Assembly (NCBI GenBank): GCA_023014485.1
Contig: JAJOZX010002357.1
Coordinates: 282,501-346,500, forward strand
DNA: 64,000 nt
Direction of reading: 5' to 3'
From: Bathynomus jamesi
Lineage: Eukaryota; Arthropoda; Malacostraca; Isopoda; Cirolanidae
In this document: positions 33,928 through 46,490 of the stretch, in pieces
Numbering within the stretch: position 1 is the stretch's first letter
Layout of the letters: every line of letters starts with the position of its first letter
Program-made: the position numbers and the translations under genes
The notes under the pieces: generated by a model
Databases searched by the model: none
What the model saw: only the letters and a program-made list of their open reading frames with translations
What the model was told of the DNA's origin: nothing

Positions 33928-34260
33928 CATCTCGGTGGTGTGGTGGTTAGCATCGCTAATTGCGAATCCATCGGTCCCGGATTCGATTCCCATTGGCGGC
34001 AGATGGCGCGCAACTAACCCAGCTGTTCATCCTTTTACACAATAAAAAATGGTTGGTAGATAAATGAGTACGCTGGGTAGCCTAGTGGTTAAGACGCAGG
34101 GCTGCTGATCCGGAGGTCGTGAGATCGAACCGAGGACTTTGTAATTTCTGCTGACCGCCCGTGGTGGGGCGTGGTTCGGATTTCACGTTAAACTGTATGT
34201 CTAAGGTGAAGCAATAAACGTGACCTTCGTGAGGATAAACAATTCGGGCGGGAGAAAGGA
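33928..34260 (+). mobile_element. SINE-A, copy 3 (long form)
   Basis: Carries the usual head (A box GGTGTGGTGGTTAGCATCGC; B-box-like GATTCGATTCCC). Unlike the other copies it keeps a second, more complete tRNA-like unit (34076-34140): A box TAGCCTAGTGGTTAAGACGC and B-box-like GAGATCGAACCGAGG, about 45 bp apart. It then joins the common body (TGGGGCGTGGTTCGGAT...). This shows the family is dimeric and that the other three copies have lost the second B box. Confidence 0.85.
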
Positions 34261-35999
34261 TTCTCAAGGAAAATATATGAAAACTCATACTGACATTCTT
34301 GGGTATTTTCTTGTGAAGTGTCACTCACTACTACAACAACAACTACTACTACTACTACTACTACTATATTAACAATAATAATAATAATAATAATAATAAA
34401 TTGAGTTATGCTCTGGAAACCGGTTATAGCCATATAATAAAAAAGAACTACAATGGTTATTATAGGCAGAATGGACGGAGTTCCCTCTCGATAGAACCGT
34501 TTATAGCTGATGCATTTTTCTGCTTCACTGAACTAACAATGTTGAACGTATTTCCAGTCCAATTGAAGTCCTTTCATACAGGCCCTGCCCCTCTATAAAT
34601 GCTGTCCTCTGTGTCTACTTTGAAAATGAGAGTAGAAACAGCACTAAATGTACTATTCTGCTAAATGTATACTGTTCGAGAAGTACACTGTTTGTAGGTT
34701 GGAAGTCAAGATCGAAAGTAGAACAAATGGTTCGTTTCTTTGACAAGTATGATCCAATAAAATAAATAGGGTAATAAATGTACTCTTCCAGGTCTTAGAA
34801 AAACTTTCATATTACAGTAAGTGTACTGTTTAATTACTTTACAGTCACAGTATATTTAGTTGTAGTTAGTCCTGTTTTTACAAGATTGTCAACGATACAT
34901 TTCTGATTTTTCAAGCCGAGGACAGTGCATACTAGTTTTATTAGCTGCCTTTGATTATAAAACTGCTAATCATTATTATTATTATTATTATTATTATATT
35001 ATTTTATAAGATGGCTCGTCTTATATACTGTAGGTCATTTTACTGCAAATCCAAACCCATAGAATTAACTAATTTATTTTCTTATTTATTCTCTAAAATG
35101 TTTTTTATAGTTTTTATCTTTAAATAAAGCATCTCGAATTTGTTCTTGTTATGCAAGTTTCCGTACTCAGCTGCAATTTCCCTGCAGAAATTTCTCCCAA
35201 AACTGATTGACTCAACTATTCGTCTGACATCGAATAAATTATTGAAGCCAAACAAACTACTGATACCGGACACTCAGTTAAAAAAAGGTTTAATTTTTCC
35301 CATTTTTTTTTACATATTTTGCAGTAAGGAATAATTTAACCAAACTTGTATGAAAGAATTTTTTCCATGACATCTATCTCAGAAATTTTTTTAAGCCTTT
35401 ATTACCTTTATCAGTCTTTTTAAATTTACATATACTTTCCCAGTCAATCGCAAGACTTTCGTAATGTATTAGTATAAGTGTAGCCAGTGTATAAGGCTGT
35501 GTATTGGTATGAAACAACTAGAGATCTTTAAACACTTACTGAAAAACGCCTTCCTGGTTGAAAAACGCAGAACAGAACAATTACAAATCAACCAACCAAG
35601 TTCTTCCCAACATGCGCAATAGCGCACCCTGCTTTCTTAAATGAAGTGATGCCGAAACGTTACGACGTCACGACGTAGTTCAAATTGTGGAATCACTTTT
35701 CACATAAATTGAAATTCGCAACAAAATTGAAAGATTCGTCAGAATTGATTTATATTTAGTAATTTTCAAGAAAAATTAAGTAATTATTTTTTATACTTAA
35801 TTTTAGGCAAATTTTTCTAAGTTTTACATTTTACTCCTAATTTTAAATTATTTTGAAACCATTTGAAATATCTCGTTAGGTTTAGTTTTAGTTTTAGTAA
35901 TATATTTTTTTTAGCGTTTTATACAATTTCGATTTTAACTTTGTGTTGTACACTTTTACTTTCAGTACTGTCAGCGAATTTTATTTGTTTCAGGTTGAT
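34261..35999. other. Spacer with triplet repeats, nothing coding recognised
   Basis: (ACT)n(AAT)n at 34326-34400 and (ATT)n at 34971-34998. The remainder is AT-rich with no recognisable open frame. Confidence 0.55.
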
Positions 36000-36033
<34 letters not shown>

Positions 36034-36705
36034 TTCAAAGAGTTGGCAGACACATACACATGTACACATGACAGACACCCATTCACACAAAACACGCTCA
36101 CGCACTAGCCTGCCTTGTTAATGTCTAAGAATATAGTAGAAAAATATTTTGTAGAAACACATAATTTCATAAAAAAAAAAATTAAAGAAAATGCGTGTCA
36201 TGGATTAGGTATGGTAGGATTGCATTTCTGCCGACACAATGTTTTCTTCTTTTGGTTGGTTGGATTCGTGTGACGGGTGAGGGCATGGTGTGGAAAATCT
36301 GATATCTGTTCTTAATTTAATTCTTGTTCCCATATGTTCGACGTTTTTGTGACGCTACAAAGTGGTTGATGTACGATTGGCACAAGTATATTGTTGGTTA
36401 ATATATTGAGTGTACGATCTCCGTGTGCATGGCATAATTGTCGATCTACTTTATATATCCTCCTGTTTCCTGTAAAATTTCCTTGGCTACTTTTCTATGG
36501 TCAAGGTATTTTTTCAACGTTTTTCCGTACTCGCCTCTGGCGGGAATGGAGCTGAGGGTGAGGAGAGGGCCTTATGGTTATCTATCTACCTATTCTATTT
36601 TCTACTACTGCTAGAATAGTTAAAAAATGAACAGTTTAATAACAGGAACCTCCCCGAGTGGACCAAACGGTCTTTGAGGCTTCCTCTTTTGCTTGTAACT
36701 GCTTG

Positions 36706-36734
<29 letters not shown>
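36000..36734. other. (CT)n tract and spacer
   Basis: (CT)n 36000-36027 and (TA)n 36708-36734. Near 36650 a CCCCGAGTGGACCAAACGGT block is faintly A-box-like, but no B box follows. No gene. Confidence 0.5.
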
Positions 36735-36740
<6 letters not shown>

Positions 36741-36925
36741 GTATATACTTCCTCGCTAACCTCGTTCAGGTTCCGTGTGTTGGTCTCTCTTCACACGAAG
36801 GTCAAGCTGGTGGCCCCGCCCTTAGGCCTGGTTTGGTGGAGGAGCGAGTTGCTCTCTTCCCTCTCCACCGCACATAGCCAGGTACACCCGGCTCATCTGG
36901 TACCGTCCGTTCTGAGCCAGGCAAA
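36735..36925 (-). mobile_element. LINE-C 3' end fragment
   Basis: Strongly similar to the 3' terminal about 190 bp of the LINE-C copy at 56737-56930, including ACACGAAGGTCAAGCTGGTG, GTGGAGGAGCGAGTTGCTCT and ACACCCGGCTCATCTGGTAC. Homology stops near 36925, so this is a strongly 5'-truncated insertion on the minus strand. Its 3' end abuts (TA)n. Confidence 0.85.
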
Positions 36926-38213
36926 GTTTATATAGGAATCTCATAAAGATCATTACTTCAAAACTATCTTTTACCCAGACATGAGCACATGAGCTTCTGA
37001 GCCGAAGTCTCACAGTTAGCCAAGTAAGTGGATTTAATTTCTCACACTCTCTTTCTGAGGCTTAGACTCTGCTTGGGTTATTAAAAAGTCAGGAAAAGCG
37101 CTATCTTTACAGTCCCTCCAGGAAAAAATTCGGATAGGAAAAAGTATATATATATTATTGAAAGAATACATAAACTCTCTGGCATGGATTGGAATAAATG
37201 TTTCCATTATGCATCAGAGATTCAGAGGGGTCAAAAATATAAATAAACTGCCAGTTCAAGATCTGTTTTTGAATCTTTTAAAGGAAACCAAATTTGTTTC
37301 AGTTTTTTCAAAATGTAACTCGTAATTATTATATCATACAATAATTCAATATTGAAAATATGAATACCCCATTTTGTACACATTCTAAAATCTATTAAAT
37401 TATTTTAAACGAAACTCGTGTTAAGTAAACCCATTAAGTGTAGTTCAAATTACTATATTAACTTAGTAGTTTTGAAAATAGGGACATCTTAACTACTGAA
37501 TGGTTAGAACTTATTTCACACCAATTTGGGTTAAAATAAGTAAATACTTTTTTTCAGAATGTATTAATTCTCGTATATTGTCTCTAAATTGTAGAAAAGA
37601 TAAAGAGAATCTTTCGCAAATAAATGTAACTTGTCATTTAATTTCTAATGATAATTAACATTTTTAACTGTAATTTACGACATTAAACAACAAATATTAT
37701 ATCTATATGCACGAAGTTTATCAAGAAATATTTTTGCTAAGTTTAACCAAAGTTGTCAATAAAACGTTCTCAAAATTCTCATTACGAATCTGAATTTCTT
37801 CCTCTACATTTTACAGGATTTAAAAATATATCTTAAATTAACATGAATTAGCAGTGTTAGGTCTTATAATATATGAGAAAGCCCTAAAGAAATAAAGGAG
37901 AACTTACATTTTAGTCGTTATAGAACGTTTCCAAGCAATTAGGATGCGTAACCGTGGTCTGGGAAAGCAAAGAAGCAAACGAAATTGCAATAAAACGCTC
38001 AGTATACTAGTAAATAAAATCTTGATGTAAGCACTCGAATGCTTTATCCTTAATCCTGTTTCCAGTAATTGGTGAATATAACTCTTACGACTGAGACATG
38101 ATGTCGGTTTATAGACCCCTTCCTACCTAGAATAAGCTTCACACCCCTGAAATAAACGATATTTGACGGACAGACATATTTGTTTCTATTAGGTTTTATA
38201 CCAGAAAAAATAT

Positions 38214-38218
<5 letters not shown>
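36926..38218. other. AT-rich spacer, nothing recognised
   Basis: No gene, element terminus or tandem repeat recognised. Confidence 0.55.
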
Positions 38219-38273
<55 letters not shown>

Positions 38274-38835
38274 GCACGATCATAGTATATAGGGAAGGAT
38301 TTGTTGTTCGACGGGTTTTATATGTCCTTGTATAAGCTTCTGTACCTTGTTTCTGTCTCTTTTCTGTACCTTTTCCCAATTTTTCATACCTTTCCTCCCT
38401 CTCTGCATCATACATTTTAACACCGTGTTCACCTTCTTATCCTCGAATTCCGAATGTGAGTTTACCTTATATAAATAATAAAAAGAAAACGCTCATAGCA
38501 GACAGAAAGAGAGAAGGAGGACGTGTGTGCGTGCGTAAGGGCTCTTATCATACGACCTTACATATACTCCACCTTGAAAACAGCTCCTTAATTTTCTTTT
38601 TAAAGTTAAGTAAAACTATTTTCTCTTTGTAATACACGAAAATTTATTTGATGAAAAAAAATTTACTTTTCGCTCGAGAGGGAGATTAAGAAATAATAAA
38701 CGTTTGTACAATTTTCATTTCTTCTTTACCATCGAGATATTTGTTAACGTCGCAAATACAACCACACGATATGAACAAAAATTAAAAACTAGAACAAATG
38801 AACATTTACAAAGAAATATTACGTGAAATCAACAA

Positions 38836-38888
<53 letters not shown>

Positions 38889-39329
38889 CGTCCAGACGGA
38901 ACGAAGAACGAGCAACTTTTTCATCTGATTAAAGCTTTTTCACTTCCTCCAAATGAAAAGTGAAGGGCAAAATATTAAACTAAAAGAGAAGCTTCACTAT
39001 CTTCATTGAAATCGTTTTACGTGGAGTTAAGTTTGAAGGCCATCAATCTTTGTTTATTGTACCCTTCTCCTTGCATTCTATTTTCGCTTGATTTATATCA
39101 AAATCATTCGTCTTGATTTCCATACAAGACTCATCATTCTTATATTTTTTTCTTTTTACTTTTAAAAAATAAATAAAAAAAAGCGAAGCAACATTTCTTT
39201 CTTATCTTCGTTGATATGTAGATTCAAAATTGCAAATGCTGATTTCTAAGTTTAGTAATGGGAATGGTTCTAAGCTACGAAAGAACTTTGATTTTGGGAC
39301 ATTATTCATAAGTTAAAAAGGAAAGGTGT

Positions 39330-39422
<93 letters not shown>
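38219..39422. other. Spacer with microsatellites
   Basis: (TA)n 38219-38268, (ATT)n 38838-38884, (GT)n(GA)n 39326-39422. Nothing coding. Confidence 0.7.
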
Positions 39423-39740
39423 TGAATATACAGAATAAAATATAATTAAGAATTAACCAATACAAGAGAAACACTCGCGTATCATCCTTGTTCTTACATA
39501 AATATAAAATAATTATCCAGAAGAAAGTGCCATAAAGAATGGCATTAATGAGATAAAGAGAATGAAACAAAAACTGAAAGTGACCATAAGATTGGGGAAG
39601 TTAAAAGAACTCGGAGACCTTTTTTCAGAGGTTACGGAGAAACCCTAACCATATCGAAAGTAATGTGAAATTTTTTAAACAATTCGAAATTTCCGAAACA
39701 AAGTAAAAGAATCAAGTCGAAATCGAGATAGATAAACAGT

Positions 39741-39779
<39 letters not shown>

Positions 39780-40784
39780 GTAAGTAAAAAGAGATAAAAT
39801 TTGGAATAGTTCCCCCAGAAAGTAATCTCAAACGTATCGAGAAAAGAAGAAAACGATAAATTACGAACGTATAATACAAATAAAGAGAAAATGGGATTCA
39901 TTTTAAAAGAAGAATTTCACAACTGATTTTATCAACGATGCATTTCCAATTTTTTTATTTACAATTTTACAACGTCGTTCTTTGGACGATCGGAAAACGA
40001 CATAAAAAAATGGATTTTCTGCGTACACGTTTCATGTATACGTATCGAAAAAGAAAGAATACACGCTAACACAGGAACACATACATATTAACGCTGTTAA
40101 TCTCTTACGTAAACAATGCTATTCATATATATACTGTATATAGGAAAGTTTATATACACTGTATATATATATATATAGGAAAATTTAAACTTTTCATTTT
40201 ACTTCCATTGAAGCTCTAATTACGAATATATATATTCACTTTAAATAGACTGAGTGATCACTACGTGATCCTTAAAGCCGAGATTCTAATGATCTTTTAG
40301 ATGATCTCTGAGAGTTCGCGAAAGAGCGCGCAGGTGGATCAAAGGAACAAATGTGATGCGGGGGAACCAGCTGCATTCTAGTGATACAAATGCGATTCTT
40401 GGACTTATCTTATCTCAATGGTGCTTTAAAAATGTTTTAAATTTTAACTTTATGTCTGCAAAAGAAATGGAAGCACGAATAAATTACGTAAATGAGAGTG
40501 TGCAAAATGTAAGAAAGAAATCCACTCGTTTACGATTTTACACTTTTAAATCATTCTTTTTTCATTTTGTATCTTTTTTTAAAGTAAAATGTGTTCTATG
40601 GAAGGGTTGCTATAACCGCGTATTTTCGCTGATGAGATGCCACATTTCATGTTAAGAGCGTAAGAGAATTCTTTAGGTTTGGGGAGATTTTTGACAAAAG
40701 ACATTAGTATAGTAAGTTTGGATAAGTTAAATTCGGAAGATGACATGGAAACTCGCCTGATTAAATCCTTGTGAAAATCTGGTT
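39423..40784. other. AT-rich spacer, nothing recognised
   Basis: (GA)n at 39744-39778. The 100-codon frame at 40353-40655 has no recognisable motif and is low complexity at its end. Confidence 0.5.
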
Positions 40785-40989
40785 GCAGCTGTTAGTCGAA
40801 GATGCTAATACCGAAATTCAGGAGAAACGTTGGAGAGAGTGCTCGAAGAGGTTTTGCAAAGCACCGAGATTGATAAGGAATTGATTGGTAAATTTCTGCG
40901 TTGCTTTCAAGATCGTGTTAAACTGGTGTTGGAAGCAAAAGGAAAAAATATTGGTCGTTATTGTGGTTTGTCACGTTTTTTAAATTGAT
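40785..40989 (+). pseudogene. Small coding-like relic, family uncertain
   Basis: One frame reads RNSGETLERVLEEVLQSTEI, then DKELIGKFLRCFQDRVKLVL, EAKGKNIGRY... and a stop at about 40987, with an upstream stop interrupting it near 40812. The amphipathic helix pattern ending in RVxLVLEAxGxxI resembles transposase C-termini, but no catalytic motif is present. Could also be an exon of an unrecognised gene. Confidence 0.3.
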
Positions 40990-41219
40990 TATGATGTTTT
41001 TATTTTAACCCCACCCGCACCCCCACCCCTCCCATAACCGGTAAAGGAAATTTGTTACATCTTTTTTACATACAAAAACTCTTCGGTATAACTCGTATAT
41101 TGACAATGGATCAATGATGGAGTAAAGAGAAGTGAAGATTAATTTCGAAATCTCAGAATTTGATTAACGAACACCTAAAGTACTTCGAAAACTATTTACA
41201 AAAAACTTTTCATAATTGA
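40990..41219. other. Short spacer
   Basis: Nothing recognised. Confidence 0.5.
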
Positions 41220-41458
41220 ATGTTGTTTGAGATCTTGTTTTGAGACTAGGACCACCAAGAGGGGGTTACGGGCTTGGTTGAGACTGTCATTGTTAACTGT
41301 ATGACTCAGCATCTGCACTAACGGAGATGGGTTGTTATACGACAGAGGGGTAGAAAACATACAGCTTAGCGTGAAATCTGAACCACAGGTGGCTACATCA
41401 TTTGAACGCAGAAGACGGTCATCCATCGAACTATGGAACAAATCCAACGTCGTTTGAC

Positions 41459-41460
<2 letters not shown>
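41220..41460 (-). mobile_element. SINE-B, copy 3
   Basis: The minus strand reads CAAACGACGTTGGATTTGTT, then CATAGTTCGATGGATGACCG, GGTTCAGATTTCACG (B-box-like) and CCCTCTGTCGTATAACAAC. Longest of the three copies. (TA)n lies at the 5' side in this orientation (41461-41505). Non-coding. Confidence 0.55.
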
Positions 41461-41507
<47 letters not shown>

Positions 41508-41686
41508 TTACGAATGCGGACATAAAACACTATACATCACTTGTGATTTGTTTGTTTGATAAAGTATGTTAAAAATATATCGAAGAAAAATGCACGATTG
41601 TTTTAAATAATTTCAATTTTTTCAGGTATTTGGAAAGTGTTTTTGATTGTAGATTCACAGTTTTTATTATATATATATATATATAT

Positions 41687-41974
41687 ATCCTTTGGTTAGC
41701 TTCCCCCCGAATTGTTCATTCTGACGAAGGTCAAGCTTTTCACTTCACCTTAGACCTACAGTTTAACGTGGAATCCGAACCACGCCCCACCAGCAGCCCA
41801 GCGACTTAACCACTAGGCCACCCAGGGTACCCATTTATCTAACAACCACTTTCTTTATTGTGTGGAAGGATGAACAGCTGGGTTTTGCTGCGCGCCGACT
41901 GCCGTCACCGGGTCTCGAACCCGGGGCCGATGGATTCGTAGTTAGCGACGCTAACCACTACACCACCAAGGCGC
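41687..41974 (-). mobile_element. SINE-A, copy 4
   Basis: Reverse-complement copy: head at the high-coordinate end with GGTGTAGTGGTTAGCGTCGC and GGGTTCGAGACCCGGTG, linker CCCAGCTGTTCATCCTTCCA, second A box AGTGGTTAAGTCGCTGGGCT, and 3' body AGCTTGACCTTCGTCAGAAT ending CCAAAGGATATATA in (TA)n. Same short form as copies 1 and 2. Confidence 0.9.
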
Positions 41975-41999
41975 ATATACTGTATATATATATATATAT

Positions 42000-42397
42000 T
42001 AGGGTTTTTGGTTCTGACGTGTGTTTTGGTGGAACGCCCAATATAAGGCGGGGTTCAGATCTACTGGCTTTGGGGTATTTCAGTTGCCCTCAAAGTTACT
42101 CGGGCATTAGGATGGGGGTCGATGCTTCAGGTTGTAAGCCGTAAAAGGGATGACTAATGAATGATAGCTTACATAACACTTTAATTGATAACTAATGGGA
42201 GTGGATGAACCGGCCTAACGGCAACGGGTTTATGCATATAACATGGGTAATATCAGGTGGTAGAATCGTCCCGGGTGTGGCTTGACTCGAGCTTTTATAC
42301 CCTCGGGTCTCGCACATGCGCATTGGACTCGTCTTTAGGGCTTGACGCTATTCGCGCCCGTACATTCCCTCCAAAAAAGGAGCAGTTATTCTATAAC

Positions 42398-42398
<1 letters not shown>
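42000..42398 (-). mobile_element. Possible solo LTR
   Basis: On the minus strand the segment starts TGTTATAGAATAACTGCTCC, has a TATA box (GGTATAAAAGCTCGAG, about 42290) and later an AATTAAA-like signal. It runs to about 42000 through TTGGGCGTTCCACCAAAAC. Composition is much less AT-rich than its surroundings, and no open frame is present. TG start, TATA and polyadenylation signal suggest an LTR. The 3' boundary and a target duplication cannot be fixed in the (TA)n flanks. Confidence 0.4.
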
Positions 42399-42454
<56 letters not shown>

Positions 42455-43716
42455 GTTAGTATTGTATTCGAAACTAGAATAATATTGAACATTTTCAAAC
42501 ATAATAAATTCATTTAAATAAAAGTATAAAAAAAATTAAAGATTCTCGGATACGTATTTACGTATTAAAATATATTTCAAAGTGAAATGAAGAGAATATT
42601 TTGGTGATTTGTATCGCAATGAAATTTTTAAATATTTTTTTTCAGTCTACAAAGTTCCATACACGCTTCCATGACCTCAAAGTTCCATTAGGATCCGATA
42701 TAGATGTTTGTCGTACTTTTGTGATAAAAGATTTAGGGACCAACCCCCAGAATTATCCTTTGATCTTACTGAATTCCCCTCATGCATATTCTGAAATGTT
42801 GATCAGGCCTCGATACAGCTGTATATCACGGTTTTGTGATACAGCATTTAGCGACTAAATGAAGGCTCTTGATAGCGTCTTATCGTATAAACGTATTGGT
42901 ATCATCTCTGTCTTCCTATTGGTTTGCGGATTAAAACATTACTGTTAAATCATATTGGTAGGGACTTTAATTATTATTATATGTATAACTGGAAATTGAA
43001 CGCCTTATCATTACAGATTTTTCGTACAAATACGTAATTAGTCATTACCAACATCATTTCAGATTTAATATTAATATATAATATTAATATATATAATATT
43101 AATATATATATATACATATATATATAATATTAAGATATATATATATATATAAAATATAATATAAAATATTAATATTTAATATGCGGTAGTCACAAGGAAA
43201 AAGGAAAATTAGAATTAATTTTAACTTAAGGAATAATCGATCCTATTAAACAGTTTTAAGTAGTTTCCAAGAAGATCATAAAGAATTTGTGACTCCATTT
43301 ATATCTCAAAGAAGACATAGCTAAAATAATTCAAAATCTATTTGAAGATTCGCGCCGCTCTTCGAGTCTTATTACTGAGCATTCGGTCATGGTAGAAAGT
43401 CTTTTCACAGTAATTCATTTGACAACGAATGCAGTCTGGAAGGAAAGGGATCAATTATATCTTAATTTCAAAGATTTCTAGCGGGTAAAATACCCTTTGA
43501 AAATGCACAAAAATATAAATTTAATTTTTAAATGTCGAGTTACTTCAAAATTCCTAAAGGAAATAATCCTAATAAAAGCCTTTAAACGGGACGAATGTCG
43601 GCGCCTTGAATAGATTGTAATAATATGGTGACATTTACGACGAATAGGGCAACGGAGGTGGGGGAGTGCCAGTTGAATATAGAGTATAAATAAATAAAAA
43701 AAAATAAAAATAATAT

Positions 43717-43751
<35 letters not shown>

Positions 43752-44136
43752 AATAAATGTGGTGTCATACCATGAATTTTAGCGACCATCATTTTAAAAG
43801 CTAAAAAAGTTTTAAAAAAATTGAAAGTATTTAAGGATTAGAGACCATCTGATGTAATACAGCACGCTGATCCAATGCTACTATGCATTTAAAGTATAGT
43901 GACCACCGGTAACACTGTCTTAGGCATAATACTGATATTAATAATAAGAAAAAATACATGTCATTGAATGATGCCGAGCGCTTCTGTGTACCCGTTACCA
44001 CTGGATGCGATTGCGTCGTCCACATGCATACAGACAAAAACGCAATAGAACTTCAACAACTGACGCGTGTTCACGACAGCGTTCTCTGCGGAAGAGTGAG
44101 CAAATTATATTTGGCCCTGTTTTTCATGATAGGGAA

Positions 44137-44194
<58 letters not shown>

Positions 44195-44225
44195 GATGAA
44201 TTTCACAATTAAACACGCGAAATGA
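42399..44225. other. AT-rich spacer with microsatellites
   Basis: (TA)n 42403-42451, ATATTA-rich 43060-43165, (TA)n 43712-43751, (GT)n(TA)n 44141-44192. An open frame 42601-42858 begins just before an acceptor-like TTTTTTTTCAG (42637-42646) and could be an exon (HDLKVPLGSDIDVCRTFVIK), but I do not recognise it. Confidence 0.45.
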
Positions 44226-44915
44226 ATGAATGATGCAAATCCACAAGGAAAAAAAAAATTATTCCAAGGTTTTTCGAGTATTCAGAAGTACACCTCGTCA
44301 GGGAATGAAGGGAGAAGGCGAGATGACAAAAATATATACGATCGGACAGAAAAACAAAAAGCTTAGCACATGATTAACAAGAGTTGATTAGAGACAAAAG
44401 GTATTTTAACAGGATATTGCCAACTTTATACATTCCCGCACTGTTATTGAAATTATTTTTAAAATGGATAAATGCACATTCTAGAATATTCCTTTCACTT
44501 ATATTTCTGTTTTTAACGAGCGCTTTAGAACTGTCCCACTTGATACTATGATTACATCTATACATATGGTTAAACAATGTATTAAAATTATGTAATCATA
44601 GATTACCTAAATGTAATCATAGTATCAAGTGGAACAGTTCTAAAGCACTCGTTAAGAAACAGAGATATAATTGAAAGGAATATTCTAGAATGTGCATTTA
44701 TCCATTTTTAAAATAATTTCAATAACAGTGAGGGAATGTATAAAATTGACAATATCCTGTTAAAATACCTTTCGCTAATCTTTTTGTTTTTCTGTCCGGT
44801 GGTATATATTTTTGTCATCTCGCCGTCTCCCTTCATTCCCCGACGAGTTGTACTTCTAAATACACGAAAGACCTTGGAATAATTTTTCTTTTTCCTTGTG
44901 GGTCTGCATCATTCA
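44226..44915. repeat. Large inverted repeat, arms about 300-330 bp
   Basis: 44226-44556 is inversely repeated at 44612-44915. Outer blocks are TGAATGATGCAAATCCACAA and its counterpart; inner blocks are TTGATACTATGATTACA and its counterpart. The arms are diverged by scattered substitutions and one indel of roughly 25-35 bp. Loop about 55 bp. The outer region contains ACCTCGTCAGGGAATGAAGG and CGAAAGACCTTGGAATAAT. No coding sequence. Resembles inverted termini of some retroelements (Penelope-like), which is only a guess. Confidence 0.8.
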
Positions 44916-45023
44916 TATATACAGGGTGTCCCATAAGTCCGGCATCATAGGAAAAATAATTAAAAAAAGGCAAAACAAAAGCTTTTATTTAGAGAACGTG
45001 CTCAATATGTCCACCATTGTTTT

Positions 45024-45491
45024 TGTAGTGAATACTCTTATTTTTGTTTCAAGATAAATGTTAATTTTACCGTCTTGAATTTCGGAATAGCTATAAATTC
45101 ATTTTAAATTAGTTACCCATCATAATTCAATTGTAAACCACATTAATACTAATTTTATGTATACTGTATTATTTTATTGTATGTAAACATAATTAATTAT
45201 ATATTACAATTGTCAGTTAATTATTTATATTCAAATAATTATTTTAATCTAATACCATGTCCATTTTGCAAATAAATAATAGAAATCCAAGGGTTATATT
45301 TTTCATCCTTGGTACTGTCGCAGTTTCGCCTAACGGACTCAATACGGCTAGTGAGATAATCACTGGTTGGCACTTAACCAGCGGCAGTGCTTATGGCTAC
45401 ATCATCCAGGTTAACCTATACCGGATAGATGCGCTACGGTCCCAAGCCGTAGCTTGCCTAGGCCCAACAACGACGACGACGAAAACCAACA
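45024..45491 (+). repeat. 5' LTR of the Gypsy element
   Basis: 468 bp, TGTAGTGAATACTC...ACGAAAACCAACA. The first half is AT-rich; the second half is GC-richer. No clear TATA box was assigned. Confidence 0.97.
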
Positions 45492-45493
45492 AT

Positions 45494-45511
45494 TGGTGAC
45501 CCCGGAGTTGG
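45494..45511 (+). promoter_or_regulatory. tRNA primer binding site
   Basis: TGGTGACCCCGGAGTTGG begins two bases after the LTR. TGG pairs with the CCA end of a tRNA. The tRNA species is not assigned. Confidence 0.8.
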
Positions 45512-45725
45512 ATTCCCCCCTTTTACCCGAACGACTAGGACTAGACTGTAACGTCGTTCGTGCCCATCACCCCCTTCACCCGAGCGACTAGGACCAGACT
45601 GTAACGTCGCTCGTGCCCTCTGCCCCTCACCCTGCCCGTGCGCTCTGTGCCTGCGCTCGTCTCAACCTCCACTCCTTCGTTGGTAACTTGTCGTCTTGCT
45701 TGTACGTCAGCAAGCATAGGAGAAG

Positions 45726-46490
45726 ATGCCTGACGACGCTGGTGCCATCTCCCACTTGAGCGTAAAGCTCCCCGTCTTCTGGCCGGGTGATCCATTTATT
45801 TGGTTCCACCAAGTGGAATCACAATTCAACTTGGGAAGGATCACCGCTAGCAGGACAAAATACGATCATGTTTTGTCCTCTCTACCAGCGAGCATCATCT
45901 CTGAAGTCCGTGACGTCATCGTGTCTACTTCCACGAGTGAGGACCCATACAACGATCTGAAGTCTGCCATCCTGTGCCGCACCACTGTCTCCGAGCGTGA
46001 GAAACTACATCAGTTAATCTCAAAAGAAGAACTTGGAGACCGTAAGCCCACTCAAATGCTGAGGGCTATGCAGTGCGCTCTAGGCGAACGCGCACAAAAC
46101 CTTGATAAGGACATCTTTAGACAGTTGTTCTTGCAGAAACTTCCTCCATCAGCTCAGCGTGTCTTGGCCACTATGGATCCTGCTACTCCAGTTGATAAAC
46201 TAGCAGAAACTGCCGACAAAGTAGTGGAGATTGACACAACTCCGGTCAACAACGTGAACACACAATCGGAACTGGAGTTGAAAGTGGAAGAGTTAAGTCA
46301 ACAACTCAACCACGTTTGTTCTCTGCTACAAAATCAACGGCAAAGAAGCCATTCTCGGTCAAGATTTACGAAGAGGCATCGTTCGAGTTCCGGGAAGATC
46401 TGCTTCTATCACTGTAAATTTGGAAAGAAGGCTAGGAAGTGCATCTCCCCTTGCAATTTTTCGTCGGAAAACCCCAGCAGCGAGTCCTAA
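45726..46490 (+). CDS. gag: Gypsy Gag polyprotein
   Basis: A 254-residue protein starting [20 protein letters not shown]. This is the usual Gag start of a large invertebrate Gypsy group (LPxFWPxDPxxWFxQVExQF). The middle part ([17 protein letters not shown], then [20 protein letters not shown] and MRAMQ) is a retrotransposon capsid domain. A basic, Ser/Arg-rich segment ([18 protein letters not shown]) precedes a C-terminal knuckle [18 protein letters not shown], a variant of the CWYHxxFGxxAxxCxxPC zinc-binding motif. It would form the particle and bind the RNA. The ORF is intact. Its TAA overlaps the pol ATG. Confidence 0.93.
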   Translation: MPDDAGAISHLSVKLPVFWPGDPFIWFHQVESQFNLGRITASRTKYDHVLSSLPASIISEVRDVIVSTSTSEDPYNDLKSAILCRTTVSEREKLHQLISKEELGDRKPTQMLRAMQCALGERAQNLDKDIFRQLFLQKLPPSAQRVLATMDPATPVDKLAETADKVVEIDTTPVNNVNTQSELELKVEELSQQLNHVCSLLQNQRQRSHSRSRFTKRHRSSSGKICFYHCKFGKKARKCISPCNFSSENPSSES

